A DNA stretch of 64,000 bases, from NCBI GenBank assembly GCA_964250925.1, contig CAXUHU010000004.1:25846-89845 (forward strand), written 5' to 3'. A model generated the notes under the pieces. It did not search any database. It was not told the DNA's origin and worked only from the letters and a program-made list of their open reading frames with translations. This DNA comes from BOG-908 sp964250925. GTDB taxonomy: Bacteria; Pseudomonadota; Alphaproteobacteria; Acetobacterales; Acetobacteraceae. Positions 50,655-60,119 of this stretch are shown in pieces. Position 1 is the first letter of the stretch, and every line of letters starts with the position of its first letter. Made by a program: the position numbers and the translations under genes.

Positions 50655-53006
50655 TCAAAATTTGACCCGCGCCAGCATGCCTATGATACGCGGCTGGATG
50701 ATGGTCTCCTGGCCTGTCTGGCCGGCACCGTCATTGCTGGTGTACGTGGCGATGCCGCGCGTGTCGCTGATGTTGTTGAGGTAGAGTTCAAGGCCATAAT
50801 GGTCGTCCTCGAGTCCCGCACGGATCGACCCGGTGTTATAGCCCGGTAGCTGCACGTGCGACTCGGTGACCTGGTTGGAGGGCGGCGCGACGAAACCGGT
50901 GTAGCGCTGGCCGGTGTAGGTCCAGGTGCCTGAAACATAGGCCCTGTAACGGTCGAGCACCGTCCACCCGTAATCCACGTTCACGCTGCTGTTCAGGTAG
51001 GGAACATAGGGCAGGAAGTCACCGTCGGCAGCACCGAGACCCGGCGCGTTCTGCGAGATCCTGGAATCCTGGTAGCTGCCGGTTGCGTTCAGCCGCAAGC
51101 CCGCCAGGGGCGCCCAGGTAAGGGTCCATTCCACGCCCTTGCTGATCGCGCTGCCCGCATTGCCGTTGACCCCGAGCGGGCCGGAGGTCGTGTTGACGAG
51201 AGACAAGACCTGCACGTCTTTCCAGGTGATATAGAAGCCGGTCAGGTCGATCGATACGCGCTTGTTGAACAAGTCCTGCCGCAGCCCGAGCTCGTAGTTG
51301 ACGGTCCGGTCCGGCCCATAGGTCGAAGGAAGCTCGGGGAAGCCTTGGACCGGAATGTTCGGCCCACCGGGCCGATAGCCGGAGGCGATGCGCGCGTAGA
51401 GCAGCGAGTCGTCGTTGATGCGCCAGCGCGGTGCCACCGAGAACAATTGATCATGATCGTTCGAGTTTACTTCGGGAGCCGTGGCGGTCGGGCCGAAGAA
51501 CACGCAGCAGACGTCGTTCGCCTGGGAGTGCTGCGCGTTGCCGCTAAGCCTTCCGCCAAGGGCCAAGTCGATGGTCGGGGTGAGGTAATAGTCCACATTG
51601 GCGAAGAACGCCCATTCGGACAGGGAGTCGTAGAGGTTGATGCCGCCGGCTGGCAGCGCAGGATCGATTACCGTGTTGGAGTGCGCGGGGTCGAGCGCGT
51701 CGGCGAACTGCAGCAGCGCCGAAGTCTCGTGTGTGTAGAAGCCGCCGACCAGCCACTCGAACCGGTTGCCGAGCAGGGTGAAGCCAGGATCGGAGGTCAG
51801 GCGAAGTTCCTGGCTGAACTTGCCCGAATCGGTGTTCTGCCGCTCGCCCACCAACGGAGCCGTGCCGTAAACCTTGGCGCCGAGGTAATCCGCGTAGGTG
51901 AGGCCGGGAGCCAAATTGGCGTTTGTGAGGTCGAAGCGGTTCCTGAAGTTGTCGAACGAGTAGGCGGTGATCGAGGTCAGGTTTGCGAAGCCGAAATCGT
52001 AGCTCACGTTTGCATTGTACACCGCCGTCTCGACCTGCCCGTTCGTGGGAAGCGCGGTATTGTTCTGCAACGGGTTGATGATCGAAAGCTGATTGGCCGG
52101 TGGCGCCAACGGCGTCGCAGCGGCACCGACGACCTGCAACGCGTCGATCGCGTTGCTGAACAGCGTTTGGCGTTGCGCAGTCAGCCGGATGCTCAGCTCC
52201 GGCGTCGGCTGCACCAGAAGCGACGCGCGCCAGCCGTATTGTTGGCCGGAATTCGCATCCGTCTTCCCGCGCTCGGGATTGTCGATGTAACCCGGCAACC
52301 AGTCGTTCCAGGCGGTCAGACGAACTGCCGCCTTGCCGTTGAGCAGGGGAAAGTTTCCGTAGCCTTTGAGCGAGCCGCCGATGCCGCCTGCGGTGGTGCC
52401 GTCGATGCCGCCCTCCAGTGCGCCCGAGTAGGCGTTCAGATCGGGTGGGTTCGTCACGTATTTAATCAGGCCGCCTTCGGCCGTGGCGCCATAGAGGGTG
52501 CCCTGCGGGCCGCGCAGGACTTCGATACGCTGAAGATCGTATGTATCGTAGTTTGGCGAGTTGATGCCGCCGTTGTTGAGCGCCGCCGTCACGTTGGTCG
52601 GTACGTCATCAAGCAAGGAGGCGACGGTGGCACCCACGCTGCCCGCATTCAGGCCGCGCAAGACGATGCGAACCTCCGTCTTGTCGTCCGCCTCGACCGA
52701 AAGTCCGGGCACTTGCGATGCGAGATCCTGGACCGTGAGTATCTGGCGGCGATCGAGCTCACGCCCGGTGATTGCGGTGACACTGTTGGCGACCTCGCGC
52801 TGCCGTTCCCGCCGCTTGTTGGCGGTGACGACGATCGACTCGACCGCATTGGATTGCCTCGTGCCGACCGTCGGCAGCGGCGTCGTCCGGCCCGGCGGGA
52901 CAGCGGCCGGTGCTGGTTGCGGCGCGATCGCGCTCTGCCCTGCCGCGGGCGCGCTCGCCAAGATAGCCGCCAAGGCCGTTCCGTAACGCCAAGATAGAAC
53001 CTGCAT
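50655..53006 (-). CDS. TonB-dependent receptor
   Basis: This 783-residue outer-membrane receptor starts MQVLSWRYGTALAAILASAP with GGGAG eight bases upstream. A TonB-box-like VESIVVTANKRRERQREV is followed by the plug (QDLASQVPGLSVEADDKTEV, RIEVLRGPQGTLYGATAEGG) and a 22-strand barrel, ending in QPRIIGMLARVKF. It is encoded 102 bases downstream of the POT symporter on the same strand, suggesting one import route for a peptide-like or larger substrate across both membranes. The ligand is unknown; the plug type is the one often annotated for iron complexes, but the context points elsewhere. Confidence 0.9.
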   Translation of the reverse strand: MQVLSWRYGTALAAILASAPAAGQSAIAPQPAPAAVPPGRTTPLPTVGTRQSNAVESIVVTANKRRERQREVANSVTAITGRELDRRQILTVQDLASQVPGLSVEADDKTEVRIVLRGLNAGSVGATVASLLDDVPTNVTAALNNGGINSPNYDTYDLQRIEVLRGPQGTLYGATAEGGLIKYVTNPPDLNAYSGALEGGIDGTTAGGIGGSLKGYGNFPLLNGKAAVRLTAWNDWLPGYIDNPERGKTDANSGQQYGWRASLLVQPTPELSIRLTAQRQTLFSNAIDALQVVGAAATPLAPPANQLSIINPLQNNTALPTNGQVETAVYNANVSYDFGFANLTSITAYSFDNFRNRFDLTNANLAPGLTYADYLGAKVYGTAPLVGERQNTDSGKFSQELRLTSDPGFTLLGNRFEWLVGGFYTHETSALLQFADALDPAHSNTVIDPALPAGGINLYDSLSEWAFFANVDYYLTPTIDLALGGRLSGNAQHSQANDVCCVFFGPTATAPEVNSNDHDQLFSVAPRWRINDDSLLYARIASGYRPGGPNIPVQGFPELPSTYGPDRTVNYELGLRQDLFNKRVSIDLTGFYITWKDVQVLSLVNTTSGPLGVNGNAGSAISKGVEWTLTWAPLAGLRLNATGSYQDSRISQNAPGLGAADGDFLPYVPYLNSSVNVDYGWTVLDRYRAYVSGTWTYTGQRYTGFVAPPSNQVTESHVQLPGYNTGSIRAGLEDDHYGLELYLNNISDTRGIATYTSNDGAGQTGQETIIQPRIIGMLARVKF

Positions 53007-53108
53007 ACATGACTCCCAGGCACCGGCGCTCACGGCAGAGCGCATCGGAACGATACGAAAACTACTATGTCCGGTCGGCACACCATCAAACGTCGGCCGA
53101 CTGTCGCA

Positions 53109-54422
53109 TCAACATGCCGCCAGCGCCGCCTGCGTGCGTCCCAATGCGAACAGGATGCCGGCACCGAGCAGGACCGAAGCGGCGCCCAGGCCGAAGAACA
53201 TACTCGCCGGCATTACCCCCCAGTACGCCCCCATGACACCGGCCAGCACGCTGCCCAGGAATTTGGCGATGTACCACGCCCCCATCGCCATGGCGGCCAT
53301 GCGGGCCGGCGCCAGCGCGCTCACGAGCGTCAGCCCGACGGGCACCACCATCAGCTCGCCGAACGTCAGCAGCACGAAGTAGCCAGCCACCCAGCCGGCG
53401 CCGACCGGATGCATCCGCCAGGCATACAGTGCCGCGGCTGCCACCATCACGAGCATGGACAGGCCGGCGATCACGCATCCCAGGCTCATACGGAGCAGCA
53501 GGTTCGGGCGCCCCCGCCGGCGCTCCTGGCGGCCCCACCACGCGAGTAGAACGGGGGTCAAAAGGATGATCAGCAACGGGTTGATCGCCTGGAACCAGGT
53601 CGCCGGGATAGTCACCGTACCACCGAACAGCGTCCGGTCCGTCTGGTGCGCTACCCAGAGCGCGATGACGTTGCCGCTCTGTTCATAGGCGATACGGAAC
53701 AGGATCACCACCGTGACGATCGTGGCAAGCAGGCGCAGATGCTGCCGTTCCAGCCCCGATAGGAGCGGCATCGCGCCGCTGCGAGCGGCCATGCGTCCTG
53801 TGGCCGGCTCCGGCGGCAGCAAGAACGCGCCCGCGCGATAGATGGTGAGTCCGAACAGCATGCCCACGCCCGCGGCGGCAAAACCCCAGTGCCACCCCAA
53901 GAACTCACCAAGCGAGCCGCAGACCAGCGGCGCCAGCAGGCCGCCGAGGTTGATCCCCATGTAATAGGCACTGAAGGCGTGCGCGCGGCGCGGATCATGC
54001 TCGGCGTAGAGGCTGCCGACCTGGACGGCCAACGGCGGCATGAACAGACCGTTGCCGACGGCCACCAGCGCCAGCGCCGGCAGCAACAAGGAGGGCACCG
54101 CCATTGCGAAGTGGCCGCACATCATCAGCACGCCACCGGCGACCACGCTGCGCCGCCGTCCGAGCCAGCGGTCTGCGATGATGCCGCCGAGAAAGGGGGT
54201 GAAAAACGCCGCTCCGCCATAGGCGCCGTAGATCAGGGACGACCGTTGCTGGGAGAAGCCGAGCCGCTCGGTCATGTAATAGACCAGCAACGCCTGCAGG
54301 CCGAAATAGGAGAACTCCGCCCACATCTGGGTCAGGAAAAGCACCGTCAGCCCCGGGGGATGACCGAACAGGGTTCGCGTGCGCGACGGTCCTGCAGCCT
54401 GCGCGATCGATGCCGACGCCAT
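53109..54422 (-). CDS. POT/PTR family proton-dependent peptide symporter
   Basis: This 437-residue inner-membrane protein has about 12-14 helices. Typical PTR2 blocks are MWAEFSYFGLQALLVYYMTE (the E-x-x-x-Y/F-G motif), FFTPFLGGIIADRWLGRRRS, AFSAYYMGINLGGLLAPLVC and FGELMVVPVGLTLVSALAP. The family imports di- and tripeptides with protons. ATG 54422 has GGGGGA upstream and starts at the domain edge, although the frame extends to 54839. Divergent from the XRE-cupin regulator, it likely brings in the peptides acted on by the hydrolases and epimerase of this cluster. Confidence 0.92.
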   Translation of the reverse strand: MASASIAQAAGPSRTRTLFGHPPGLTVLFLTQMWAEFSYFGLQALLVYYMTERLGFSQQRSSLIYGAYGGAAFFTPFLGGIIADRWLGRRRSVVAGGVLMMCGHFAMAVPSLLLPALALVAVGNGLFMPPLAVQVGSLYAEHDPRRAHAFSAYYMGINLGGLLAPLVCGSLGEFLGWHWGFAAAGVGMLFGLTIYRAGAFLLPPEPATGRMAARSGAMPLLSGLERQHLRLLATIVTVVILFRIAYEQSGNVIALWVAHQTDRTLFGGTVTIPATWFQAINPLLIILLTPVLLAWWGRQERRRGRPNLLLRMSLGCVIAGLSMLVMVAAAALYAWRMHPVGAGWVAGYFVLLTFGELMVVPVGLTLVSALAPARMAAMAMGAWYIAKFLGSVLAGVMGAYWGVMPASMFFGLGAASVLLGAGILFALGRTQAALAAC

Positions 54423-54462
54423 GATGTCCCCCGGAGGGTTGCGCCGGGCACCCATGCCGGCG

Positions 54463-54477
54463 TTTTCATTTGTGAAA
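54463..54477. promoter_or_regulatory. Candidate operator TTTTCA-N4-TGAAA (site 1)
   Basis: TTTTCATTTGTGAAA forms a palindrome in the divergent gap between the POT symporter and XRE-cupin genes. The same TTTTCA-N4-TGAA core recurs upstream of the epimerase gene at 55280-55293. A half-site-like TTTTTTCA follows near 54503. It probably binds the XRE-cupin protein. Confidence 0.5.
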
Positions 54478-54555
54478 CTTGCTGGGCGCTTTCGCAATGG
54501 TTTTTTCACGGCTATGATGCCGGCAGGAACTGGAGCGTGTGCGAGCGGACGGCCG

Positions 54556-55260
54556 ATGGACGAGAAGGCGTTACTGTCATCGCGCGTGAAGGCGCTCCGC
54601 GAGATCCGAGGCTGGACGATCACGGAGACCGCGCACCGGGCTGGATTGTCGGTTTCCATGCTGTGGAAAGTCGAGAATGGGCAAACCACGCTGACGTATG
54701 GGAAGCTGGCAAAACTCGCGGCCGGCCTGCAGGTCCCGGTGGGCGAGTTGTTCGCCAACCCGGCCAGCACGGTGCGCAAGGGGGGGCGGCGCATCGTGGA
54801 ACGGCTGGGCAGCGGCCCCACCGTCGACGTGAAGGACAACCTGCACCGCTTCCTGGCGACGGATCTCTCGCAGAAGCACTACTCCCCATGCCTGATCGAG
54901 GTGAGCGCGCAAGGCGACGGCTCGGACGGGGAGTCACATGGCGGGGAGGAGTTCGCGTTGGTGCTGGAAGGCCAGGTGCGGTTCCACTGCGAAGGCTATG
55001 AGCCCGTGGTGCTCGAGGTCGGCGACAGCGTGTATTTCGATGCCGGCATGGCCCATCGCTACCTGCAAGCCGGCGCGACGCCGGCGCGCGTGCTGTGCGT
55101 GTACTCGCATCCCGAGCACGCGCGTTCGGAGTCGGCGGGCTTGCAACCGCATTCGCTGGCGATGCGAGCGTTGAGCGACCATCGGCTACCCGTCGCAGCG
55201 AACGCGCTGACACAGGCGCCAGGGCGCACGAACAAGCCTCGGCGGCGCGCCGGCAGTTGA
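54556..55260 (+). CDS. XRE-family regulator with C-terminal cupin
   Basis: This 234-residue protein has an N-terminal helix-turn-helix (RVKALREIRGWTITETAHRA, then GLSVSMLWKVENGQTTLTYG) and a C-terminal cupin (GGEEFALVLEGQVRFHCEGY, DSVYFDAGMAHRYLQAG). It is the MmsR/PuuR-like design in which the cupin senses a small molecule. ATG 54556 is chosen over an upstream in-frame start. It is divergent from the POT and TonB genes and precedes the epimerase. Matching palindromes in both promoters suggest it controls the whole catabolic cluster and is released by a substrate such as a D-amino acid or peptide. Confidence 0.9.
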   Translation: MDEKALLSSRVKALREIRGWTITETAHRAGLSVSMLWKVENGQTTLTYGKLAKLAAGLQVPVGELFANPASTVRKGGRRIVERLGSGPTVDVKDNLHRFLATDLSQKHYSPCLIEVSAQGDGSDGESHGGEEFALVLEGQVRFHCEGYEPVVLEVGDSVYFDAGMAHRYLQAGATPARVLCVYSHPEHARSESAGLQPHSLAMRALSDHRLPVAANALTQAPGRTNKPRRRAGS

Positions 55261-55279
55261 AGGCCGGGCGTTGACCCGC

Positions 55280-55293
55280 TTTTCATATATGAA
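55280..55293. promoter_or_regulatory. Candidate operator TTTTCATATATGAA (site 2)
   Basis: TTTTCATATATGAA contains the perfect 12-base palindrome TTCATATATGAA 40 bases upstream of the epimerase start. It matches site 1 outside the four central bases. Confidence 0.5.
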
Positions 55294-55332
55294 CTAGATT
55301 GGAATGAGGCGATCGATGGAGCAAGGCGACGA

Positions 55333-56331
55333 GTGTTGAAACTTCACGTCGAAGCCGAAGCTCTGCCGATGCGACGCCCGTTCGCCATCACAGGATACGT
55401 GTTCGAAGCGATGCCGGCGATCGTCGTTCGCCTGACGGACGGATCATACATCGGGCGCGGCGAGGCCGCGGGTGTCTACTACCTCAACGACGACACGGAC
55501 AGCATGCTTCGCATGGTGGAAAACGTGCGTGCCGAAATCGAGGGCGGCGCGTCCCGCACGGATCTGCAACGTCTGTTGCCGCCCGGCGGGGCGCGCAACG
55601 CGATCGACTGCGCATTATGGGAGCTGGACGCGGCCCGCCAAGGCGAGCCGGCCTGGAGGCTGGCGGGCTTCGACGCTCTAAGACCCTTGGTCACCACGAT
55701 GACCGCCGGCGCGGGCACGCCGGAAGCGATGGTGGAGGTTGCGTGCGGTTTCACGGGCGCCAAGGCGATCAAGCTGAAACTGACCGGCGATGCGACGCTG
55801 GACGTCGAACGCGTGGAAGCGGTGCGCGAAGCGCTGCCGGAAGCCTGGCTGGGCGTGGATGCCAACCAGGGCTACACGTTGCGGAAACTGGAAACCGTGA
55901 TGGCGGCCTTCCTTCGTGCCGAGGTGAAACTGGTCGAACAGCCGCTGCCGCGCGGCCAGGAAGCCGCGCTTGACGGCTTCGCATCGCCAATTCCGCTCGC
56001 TGCCGACGAGAGCCTCCAGTCGATGGACGATCTGCCCGGCCTCGTCGGCCGTGTCCAGGTCGCCAACATCAAGCTCGACAAATGCGGCGGCCTGACCGAG
56101 GGGCTGGCGCAGGCTCGCCGCGCACGCGAGCTGGGGCTCGCTGTCATGGTCGGCAACATGGCCGGCTCCAGCTGGGCGATGGCGCCGGCCTGCATCGTGG
56201 GGCAACTCTGCGACATCGTCGATCTCGATGGTCCGCTGGCACTCAAGGGCGACCGCACGCCTGCCGTGACCTACCAAGACGGCGAGATCGTCTGCGGGGA
56301 CGAGGTGTGGGGTTGCGGCAGCGCGTCTTGA
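55333..56331 (+). CDS. dgcA: Enolase-superfamily epimerase, DgcA / L-Ala-D/L-Glu epimerase-like
   Basis: This 332-residue protein has the muconate-lactonizing/dipeptide-epimerase layout: catalytic KAIKLKL (Lys147, Lys149), metal ligands Asp176 (GVDANQGY), Glu202 (VEQPL) and Asp225 (AADESL), and the second catalytic lysine in ANIKLDKCGG (Lys247). Relatives racemise L-Ala-D-Glu (YkfB/YcjG) or N-acetyl-D-glutamate (DgcA). Because a DUF1611/DgcN gene lies in the same run, the N-acetyl-D-Glu racemase reading is favoured; a peptide epimerase remains possible given the POT symporter. GTG start at 55333 with AAGG upstream. Confidence 0.82.
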   Translation: MLKLHVEAEALPMRRPFAITGYVFEAMPAIVVRLTDGSYIGRGEAAGVYYLNDDTDSMLRMVENVRAEIEGGASRTDLQRLLPPGGARNAIDCALWELDAARQGEPAWRLAGFDALRPLVTTMTAGAGTPEAMVEVACGFTGAKAIKLKLTGDATLDVERVEAVREALPEAWLGVDANQGYTLRKLETVMAAFLRAEVKLVEQPLPRGQEAALDGFASPIPLAADESLQSMDDLPGLVGRVQVANIKLDKCGGLTEGLAQARRARELGLAVMVGNMAGSSWAMAPACIVGQLCDIVDLDGPLALKGDRTPAVTYQDGEIVCGDEVWGCGSAS

Positions 56332-56344
56332 ACGGAGAACGGTG

Positions 56345-57928
56345 ATGTGGGCACGCACGGGGATTGCGTTCACGATCGTAATGGCCTGCTGTACGGGCGG
56401 TGCCGGCGCGGCGCCACCGGCGGATCTGGACGGTTACGTTCAACACGCCATGGGCGTATTCGGTGACCCCGGTCTTGGCCTAGCCATCGTCGAGAACGGA
56501 CAAGTGACGGTCGCGCGCGGCTACGGCGTGCGCACGCTGAACACGGACGAGAAGGTAGACGCGCACACCGCTTTTCCTATTGGGTCCGAAACGAAAGCGT
56601 TCACGGCGGCTGCCTTGGCGATACTCGTGGATCGCAAGCGGCTCTCCTGGGACGACCGCGTGGTCGACCGGCTGCCCGGCTTCCAGATGAACGACCCCTA
56701 CGTCACCGCGCACATGACCGTGCGCGACCTTCTGACCCATCGCAGCGGCCTGGGGCTGGGCGAGGGCGACCTGCTGGTCGTACTCGGCACGAACCGCAGC
56801 CGCGCCGACGTGGTGCACGCGCTGCGCTACCTGAAGCCGGTTACGGGATTTCGCGAGAAATTCGCCTACGACAACATCCTCTACATCGTCGCCGGCGTGC
56901 TGGTCGAGGCGGTATCCGGCCAGGGCTGGGAGGCGTTTGTGGAGGAAAACATCTTCCGGCCGCTCGGCATGCTGGACGCGCACGCGAATTACATGCCCGG
57001 GGCCTCCAACGCGGTTTCCCTGCACGCCCGCACGAGCAGTAGCATCCGCGGTGTCGGCGACGAAGCCGTCATCACCGAACCCACAGGCTTCAACGTCGTG
57101 GGCCCGGCCGGTACGATCAACGCGAGCCCGACCGACATGGCTGCGTGGATGAACGTGCAACTGGCCCGCGGCAGGATGCCGGACGGCCGCCAGCTGTTCA
57201 GCGCGGCGCAGGCCGAGGAGATGTGGAAGCCGGTCGTCGTCGTCGGGGCCGAAGAGTTCAAGCTGCCGCCCAAGCTTGCCGGCATGCAGCCCGACCTACA
57301 GACTTACGCGCTGGGCTGGTTCGTCGAATGCTATCGCGGCCACCTCGTCGTCCAGCATAGCGGCGCCGTCTTCGGCGCGTTGGCCATGCAATACCTGATC
57401 CCCGACAGCCACGTCGGCATCTCCGTCACCATCAACTCCGAAGACAGCGGCGCGCGGCGCGCCGTGGCGTTCCACCTGCTGGACCACTACCTCGGCCTGC
57501 CGCCCACCGACTGGGTCGGCAAGCTGCAGGACGCCCGCGCCGACTCCATCGCGCAAGCCAAGGCGGTTCTTGCCCAGGCACCCGCCCCGGCCTCGGACGG
57601 TGCCAAACCCGCGCTGCCGATAGCCGCCTACGAGGGTAGATACACGGACCCCTGGTACGGCAGCATGACCGTAAGCGAGCCCACGCCGGGCAGGCTAGCA
57701 ATTCGGTTCGACCGCACGCCCGGCATGCAAGGCGCGCTGCAGCCGGACGGCGGCAATCGCTTCCGGACGGCATGGACCGACCGCAACATCGAAAACGCCT
57801 TTGTGGATTTCCAACCTGCTGGCGGACGCGTGAGCGGTGCCACGATGCGCGCGGTGTCGCCCTTGGCCGATTTCAGCTTCGACTACCAGGATTTGCGGTT
57901 CAACAGGCCGGAGGCCGACAGCAAATGA
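56345..57928 (+). CDS. Secreted beta-lactamase-fold serine hydrolase (class C type)
   Basis: This 527-residue protein has a signal peptide (ARTGIAFTIVMACCTGGAGA) and a serine-hydrolase domain with SETK (Ser81-Lys84), YDN (Tyr175-Asn177) and a C-terminal-box HSG in VVQHSGAVFG. A ~100-residue C-terminal beta domain (YEGRYTDPWYGSMTVSEPTP, DUF3471-like) follows. Related enzymes are D-aminopeptidases, DD-peptidases and esterases, so a periplasmic D-peptide hydrolase fits the cluster. ATG 56345 has GGAGA upstream; it sits 13 bases after the epimerase stop. The following hydrolase gene is close behind. Confidence 0.85.
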   Translation: MWARTGIAFTIVMACCTGGAGAAPPADLDGYVQHAMGVFGDPGLGLAIVENGQVTVARGYGVRTLNTDEKVDAHTAFPIGSETKAFTAAALAILVDRKRLSWDDRVVDRLPGFQMNDPYVTAHMTVRDLLTHRSGLGLGEGDLLVVLGTNRSRADVVHALRYLKPVTGFREKFAYDNILYIVAGVLVEAVSGQGWEAFVEENIFRPLGMLDAHANYMPGASNAVSLHARTSSSIRGVGDEAVITEPTGFNVVGPAGTINASPTDMAAWMNVQLARGRMPDGRQLFSAAQAEEMWKPVVVVGAEEFKLPPKLAGMQPDLQTYALGWFVECYRGHLVVQHSGAVFGALAMQYLIPDSHVGISVTINSEDSGARRAVAFHLLDHYLGLPPTDWVGKLQDARADSIAQAKAVLAQAPAPASDGAKPALPIAAYEGRYTDPWYGSMTVSEPTPGRLAIRFDRTPGMQGALQPDGGNRFRTAWTDRNIENAFVDFQPAGGRVSGATMRAVSPLADFSFDYQDLRFNRPEADSK

Positions 57929-58092
57929 CCGATCGGCAGCCTATGCGGTATCGCCCGAGCTCTGCATCGGGACAACCCCCGATCTCATGCGGATCAAGCG
58001 GCGTGGTCCCGGTTAAGACGTGGCGCTTGTCTTTATGCAGCGATCGCTGGTGGAGCCGGCCCGCCATGCCGCGGTCCGGTGGAGCGTCGCCG

Positions 58093-60096
58093 ATGCGATC
58101 GAGGGTAATGGCCGCCGCGGTCTGGGCGGCCGTTGCAGTACGGGCCACGGCCGGTTTTGCGCAACAGGCGCCGAGCCTGGTGCCGCCGGTTGCAGCGCCT
58201 GTGGTGTCCTCGCCGGCGGCGCCGTCGGCGCAGGCGAGCGCACCGCTCACCCGTGCGGATGTGGAAGCCTGGCTCGACGGCTACCTGCCGTATGCGCTGG
58301 AACGTGGCAACATCGCCGGCGCGGTCGTCGTCATCGTCAAAGATGGCCAGGTGCTTCTGCAGAAGGGCTACGGCTACGCCGATGTCGGCGCGCGCAAGCC
58401 GGTCGATGCTGAAACGACGATGTTCCGGCCGGGATCGGTTTCCAAACTGTTCACCTGGACGGCGGTGATGCAGCAGGTCGAGCAGGGCAAGATCGATCTC
58501 GACCACGACGTCAACGAGTACCTCGATTTCAAGATTCCGCCCTTCCAGGGCAAGCCCGTAACGATGCGCAACCTGATGACGCATACGGGCGGCTTCGAGG
58601 AATGGATCAAGAACCTGATCGGCGCGGAGCCGACGCCGGAGATACCGCTCAGGACCATGCTGGCCGGCCATGTTCCGGCCCGCATATTCCCGCCCGGACA
58701 AGTCCCGGCCTATTCGAATTTCGGTGCGACCCTTGCCGGCTACATCGTGCAGCGTGTCTCCAGCCAGACGTTCGACGACTATGTCGAGCAGCACATCTTC
58801 GCACCGCTCAACATGCAGCATGCGAGCTTCCGCGAGCCGCTACCGCCCAAGCTCGCCCCTTTGATGAGCAAGGGCTATGAACTCGCATCCGGGCCGCCGA
58901 AGCCGTTCGAGATCGTGCACCCAGCCCCTGCCGGCAGTTCCAGCGTTTCCGGCGCGGACATGGCGCATTTCCTGATCGCGCATCTGCAGGATGGCGAGTA
59001 CGACGGGCAGCGCATCCTGCAGACGACGACCGCGCAGGCGATGCACAACACGGTGACGACGATCATCCCACCGCTGCACAACATGCTGCTCGGTTTCTAC
59101 CAAATGGACCGTAACGGCCATAAGATCGTCGGCCACGCCGGCGACACACGCTGGTTCCACAGCGAGTTCTACCTCTACCCGGACGACCATGTCGGCGTCT
59201 TCGTCTCGCTCAACAGCGTCGGTAGCGGCGGCAGCCCTGGCAGCATCCGCCACGCATTGTATGCCGGCTTCACCGATCGTTATTTTCCGGGGCCGGGCCC
59301 GCAGGGCCATGTCGATCCGGCCACGGCGCGGGCGGATGCCGCCAAGATCGCCGGGCACTATCTCAGCTCACGCCGCGAGCAGACGAATTTTCTGTCGCTG
59401 CTGAACCTGATCGGCCAATCGAAAATCTCGGCCGATCAAGACGGCCATATTACCGCTTCCAACGTGCTGGGCGTCAGCAGCCAGCCGAAGCAGTTCGAGG
59501 AGATCGCACCGTTCGTCTGGCGGGAAATCGACGGCAAGGAGCGACTGGCGGCCAAGCTGGAGAGCGGCGCCGTGGCGATGTGGGGCGAGGATAGCGACTC
59601 GGCCGTGGAGGTCAGCCAGCCGGCGCCCTGGTACGAGAACGCCGGTTGGCTGCTGCCTGCGCTGATCGCCTCCGTCGCGGCTCTCCTGCTTACCGGTCTG
59701 CTGTGGCCGGTGACGGCAATTGTCCGCCGGCGCTACAACGCGGCGTTCGCGTTGCGCGGCGCTTCCGCCTACAGCTTCCGGCTTGTCCGCCTCGCTTCTC
59801 TGGCCGCGGGATGCCTCATGGCGGCCTGGCTGGGCACCGAGATATACATGATCACCGCATTCGTTGTGTCCGACGCGGTGGATCCAGTGATCGAGACGTT
59901 GCATGTTCTCAGCATCGTGCTCTTCCCTCTGGCCGTCCTGGCGGCGCTATGGGACTTCGTGGTGATCTGGCGCACACGCGCCGGCTGGGGCAGCTGGTGG
60001 GCCCGGCTCTGGAGCACAATCGTGCTGCTCTCCAGCATCGTCCTGGCGTGGACGGGCGTGCTTTTCCATCTCATCGACCTCGGCATCGATTTCTGA
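58093..60096 (+). CDS. Beta-lactamase-fold serine hydrolase with C-terminal membrane domain
   Basis: This 667-residue protein has a signal peptide (MRSRVMAAAVWAAVAVRATA), a serine-hydrolase domain with SVSK (Ser115-Lys118), YSN and a C-terminal GHAGDTRWFHS, and then four predicted membrane helices. The first is WLLPALIASVAALLLTGLLW; the last ends in SSIVLAWTGVLFHLIDLGID. The catalytic domain would face the periplasm. ATG 58093 with GGTGGAG upstream starts the signal peptide; an in-frame ATG at 57925 overlaps the previous stop but adds 56 non-signal residues. A second D-peptide or muropeptide hydrolase of the cluster is a fair guess. Confidence 0.83.
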   Translation: MRSRVMAAAVWAAVAVRATAGFAQQAPSLVPPVAAPVVSSPAAPSAQASAPLTRADVEAWLDGYLPYALERGNIAGAVVVIVKDGQVLLQKGYGYADVGARKPVDAETTMFRPGSVSKLFTWTAVMQQVEQGKIDLDHDVNEYLDFKIPPFQGKPVTMRNLMTHTGGFEEWIKNLIGAEPTPEIPLRTMLAGHVPARIFPPGQVPAYSNFGATLAGYIVQRVSSQTFDDYVEQHIFAPLNMQHASFREPLPPKLAPLMSKGYELASGPPKPFEIVHPAPAGSSSVSGADMAHFLIAHLQDGEYDGQRILQTTTAQAMHNTVTTIIPPLHNMLLGFYQMDRNGHKIVGHAGDTRWFHSEFYLYPDDHVGVFVSLNSVGSGGSPGSIRHALYAGFTDRYFPGPGPQGHVDPATARADAAKIAGHYLSSRREQTNFLSLLNLIGQSKISADQDGHITASNVLGVSSQPKQFEEIAPFVWREIDGKERLAAKLESGAVAMWGEDSDSAVEVSQPAPWYENAGWLLPALIASVAALLLTGLLWPVTAIVRRRYNAAFALRGASAYSFRLVRLASLAAGCLMAAWLGTEIYMITAFVVSDAVDPVIETLHVLSIVLFPLAVLAALWDFVVIWRTRAGWGSWWARLWSTIVLLSSIVLAWTGVLFHLIDLGIDF

Positions 60097-60119
60097 GCGC
60101 TTGGGTCGCGGATGGTGCT

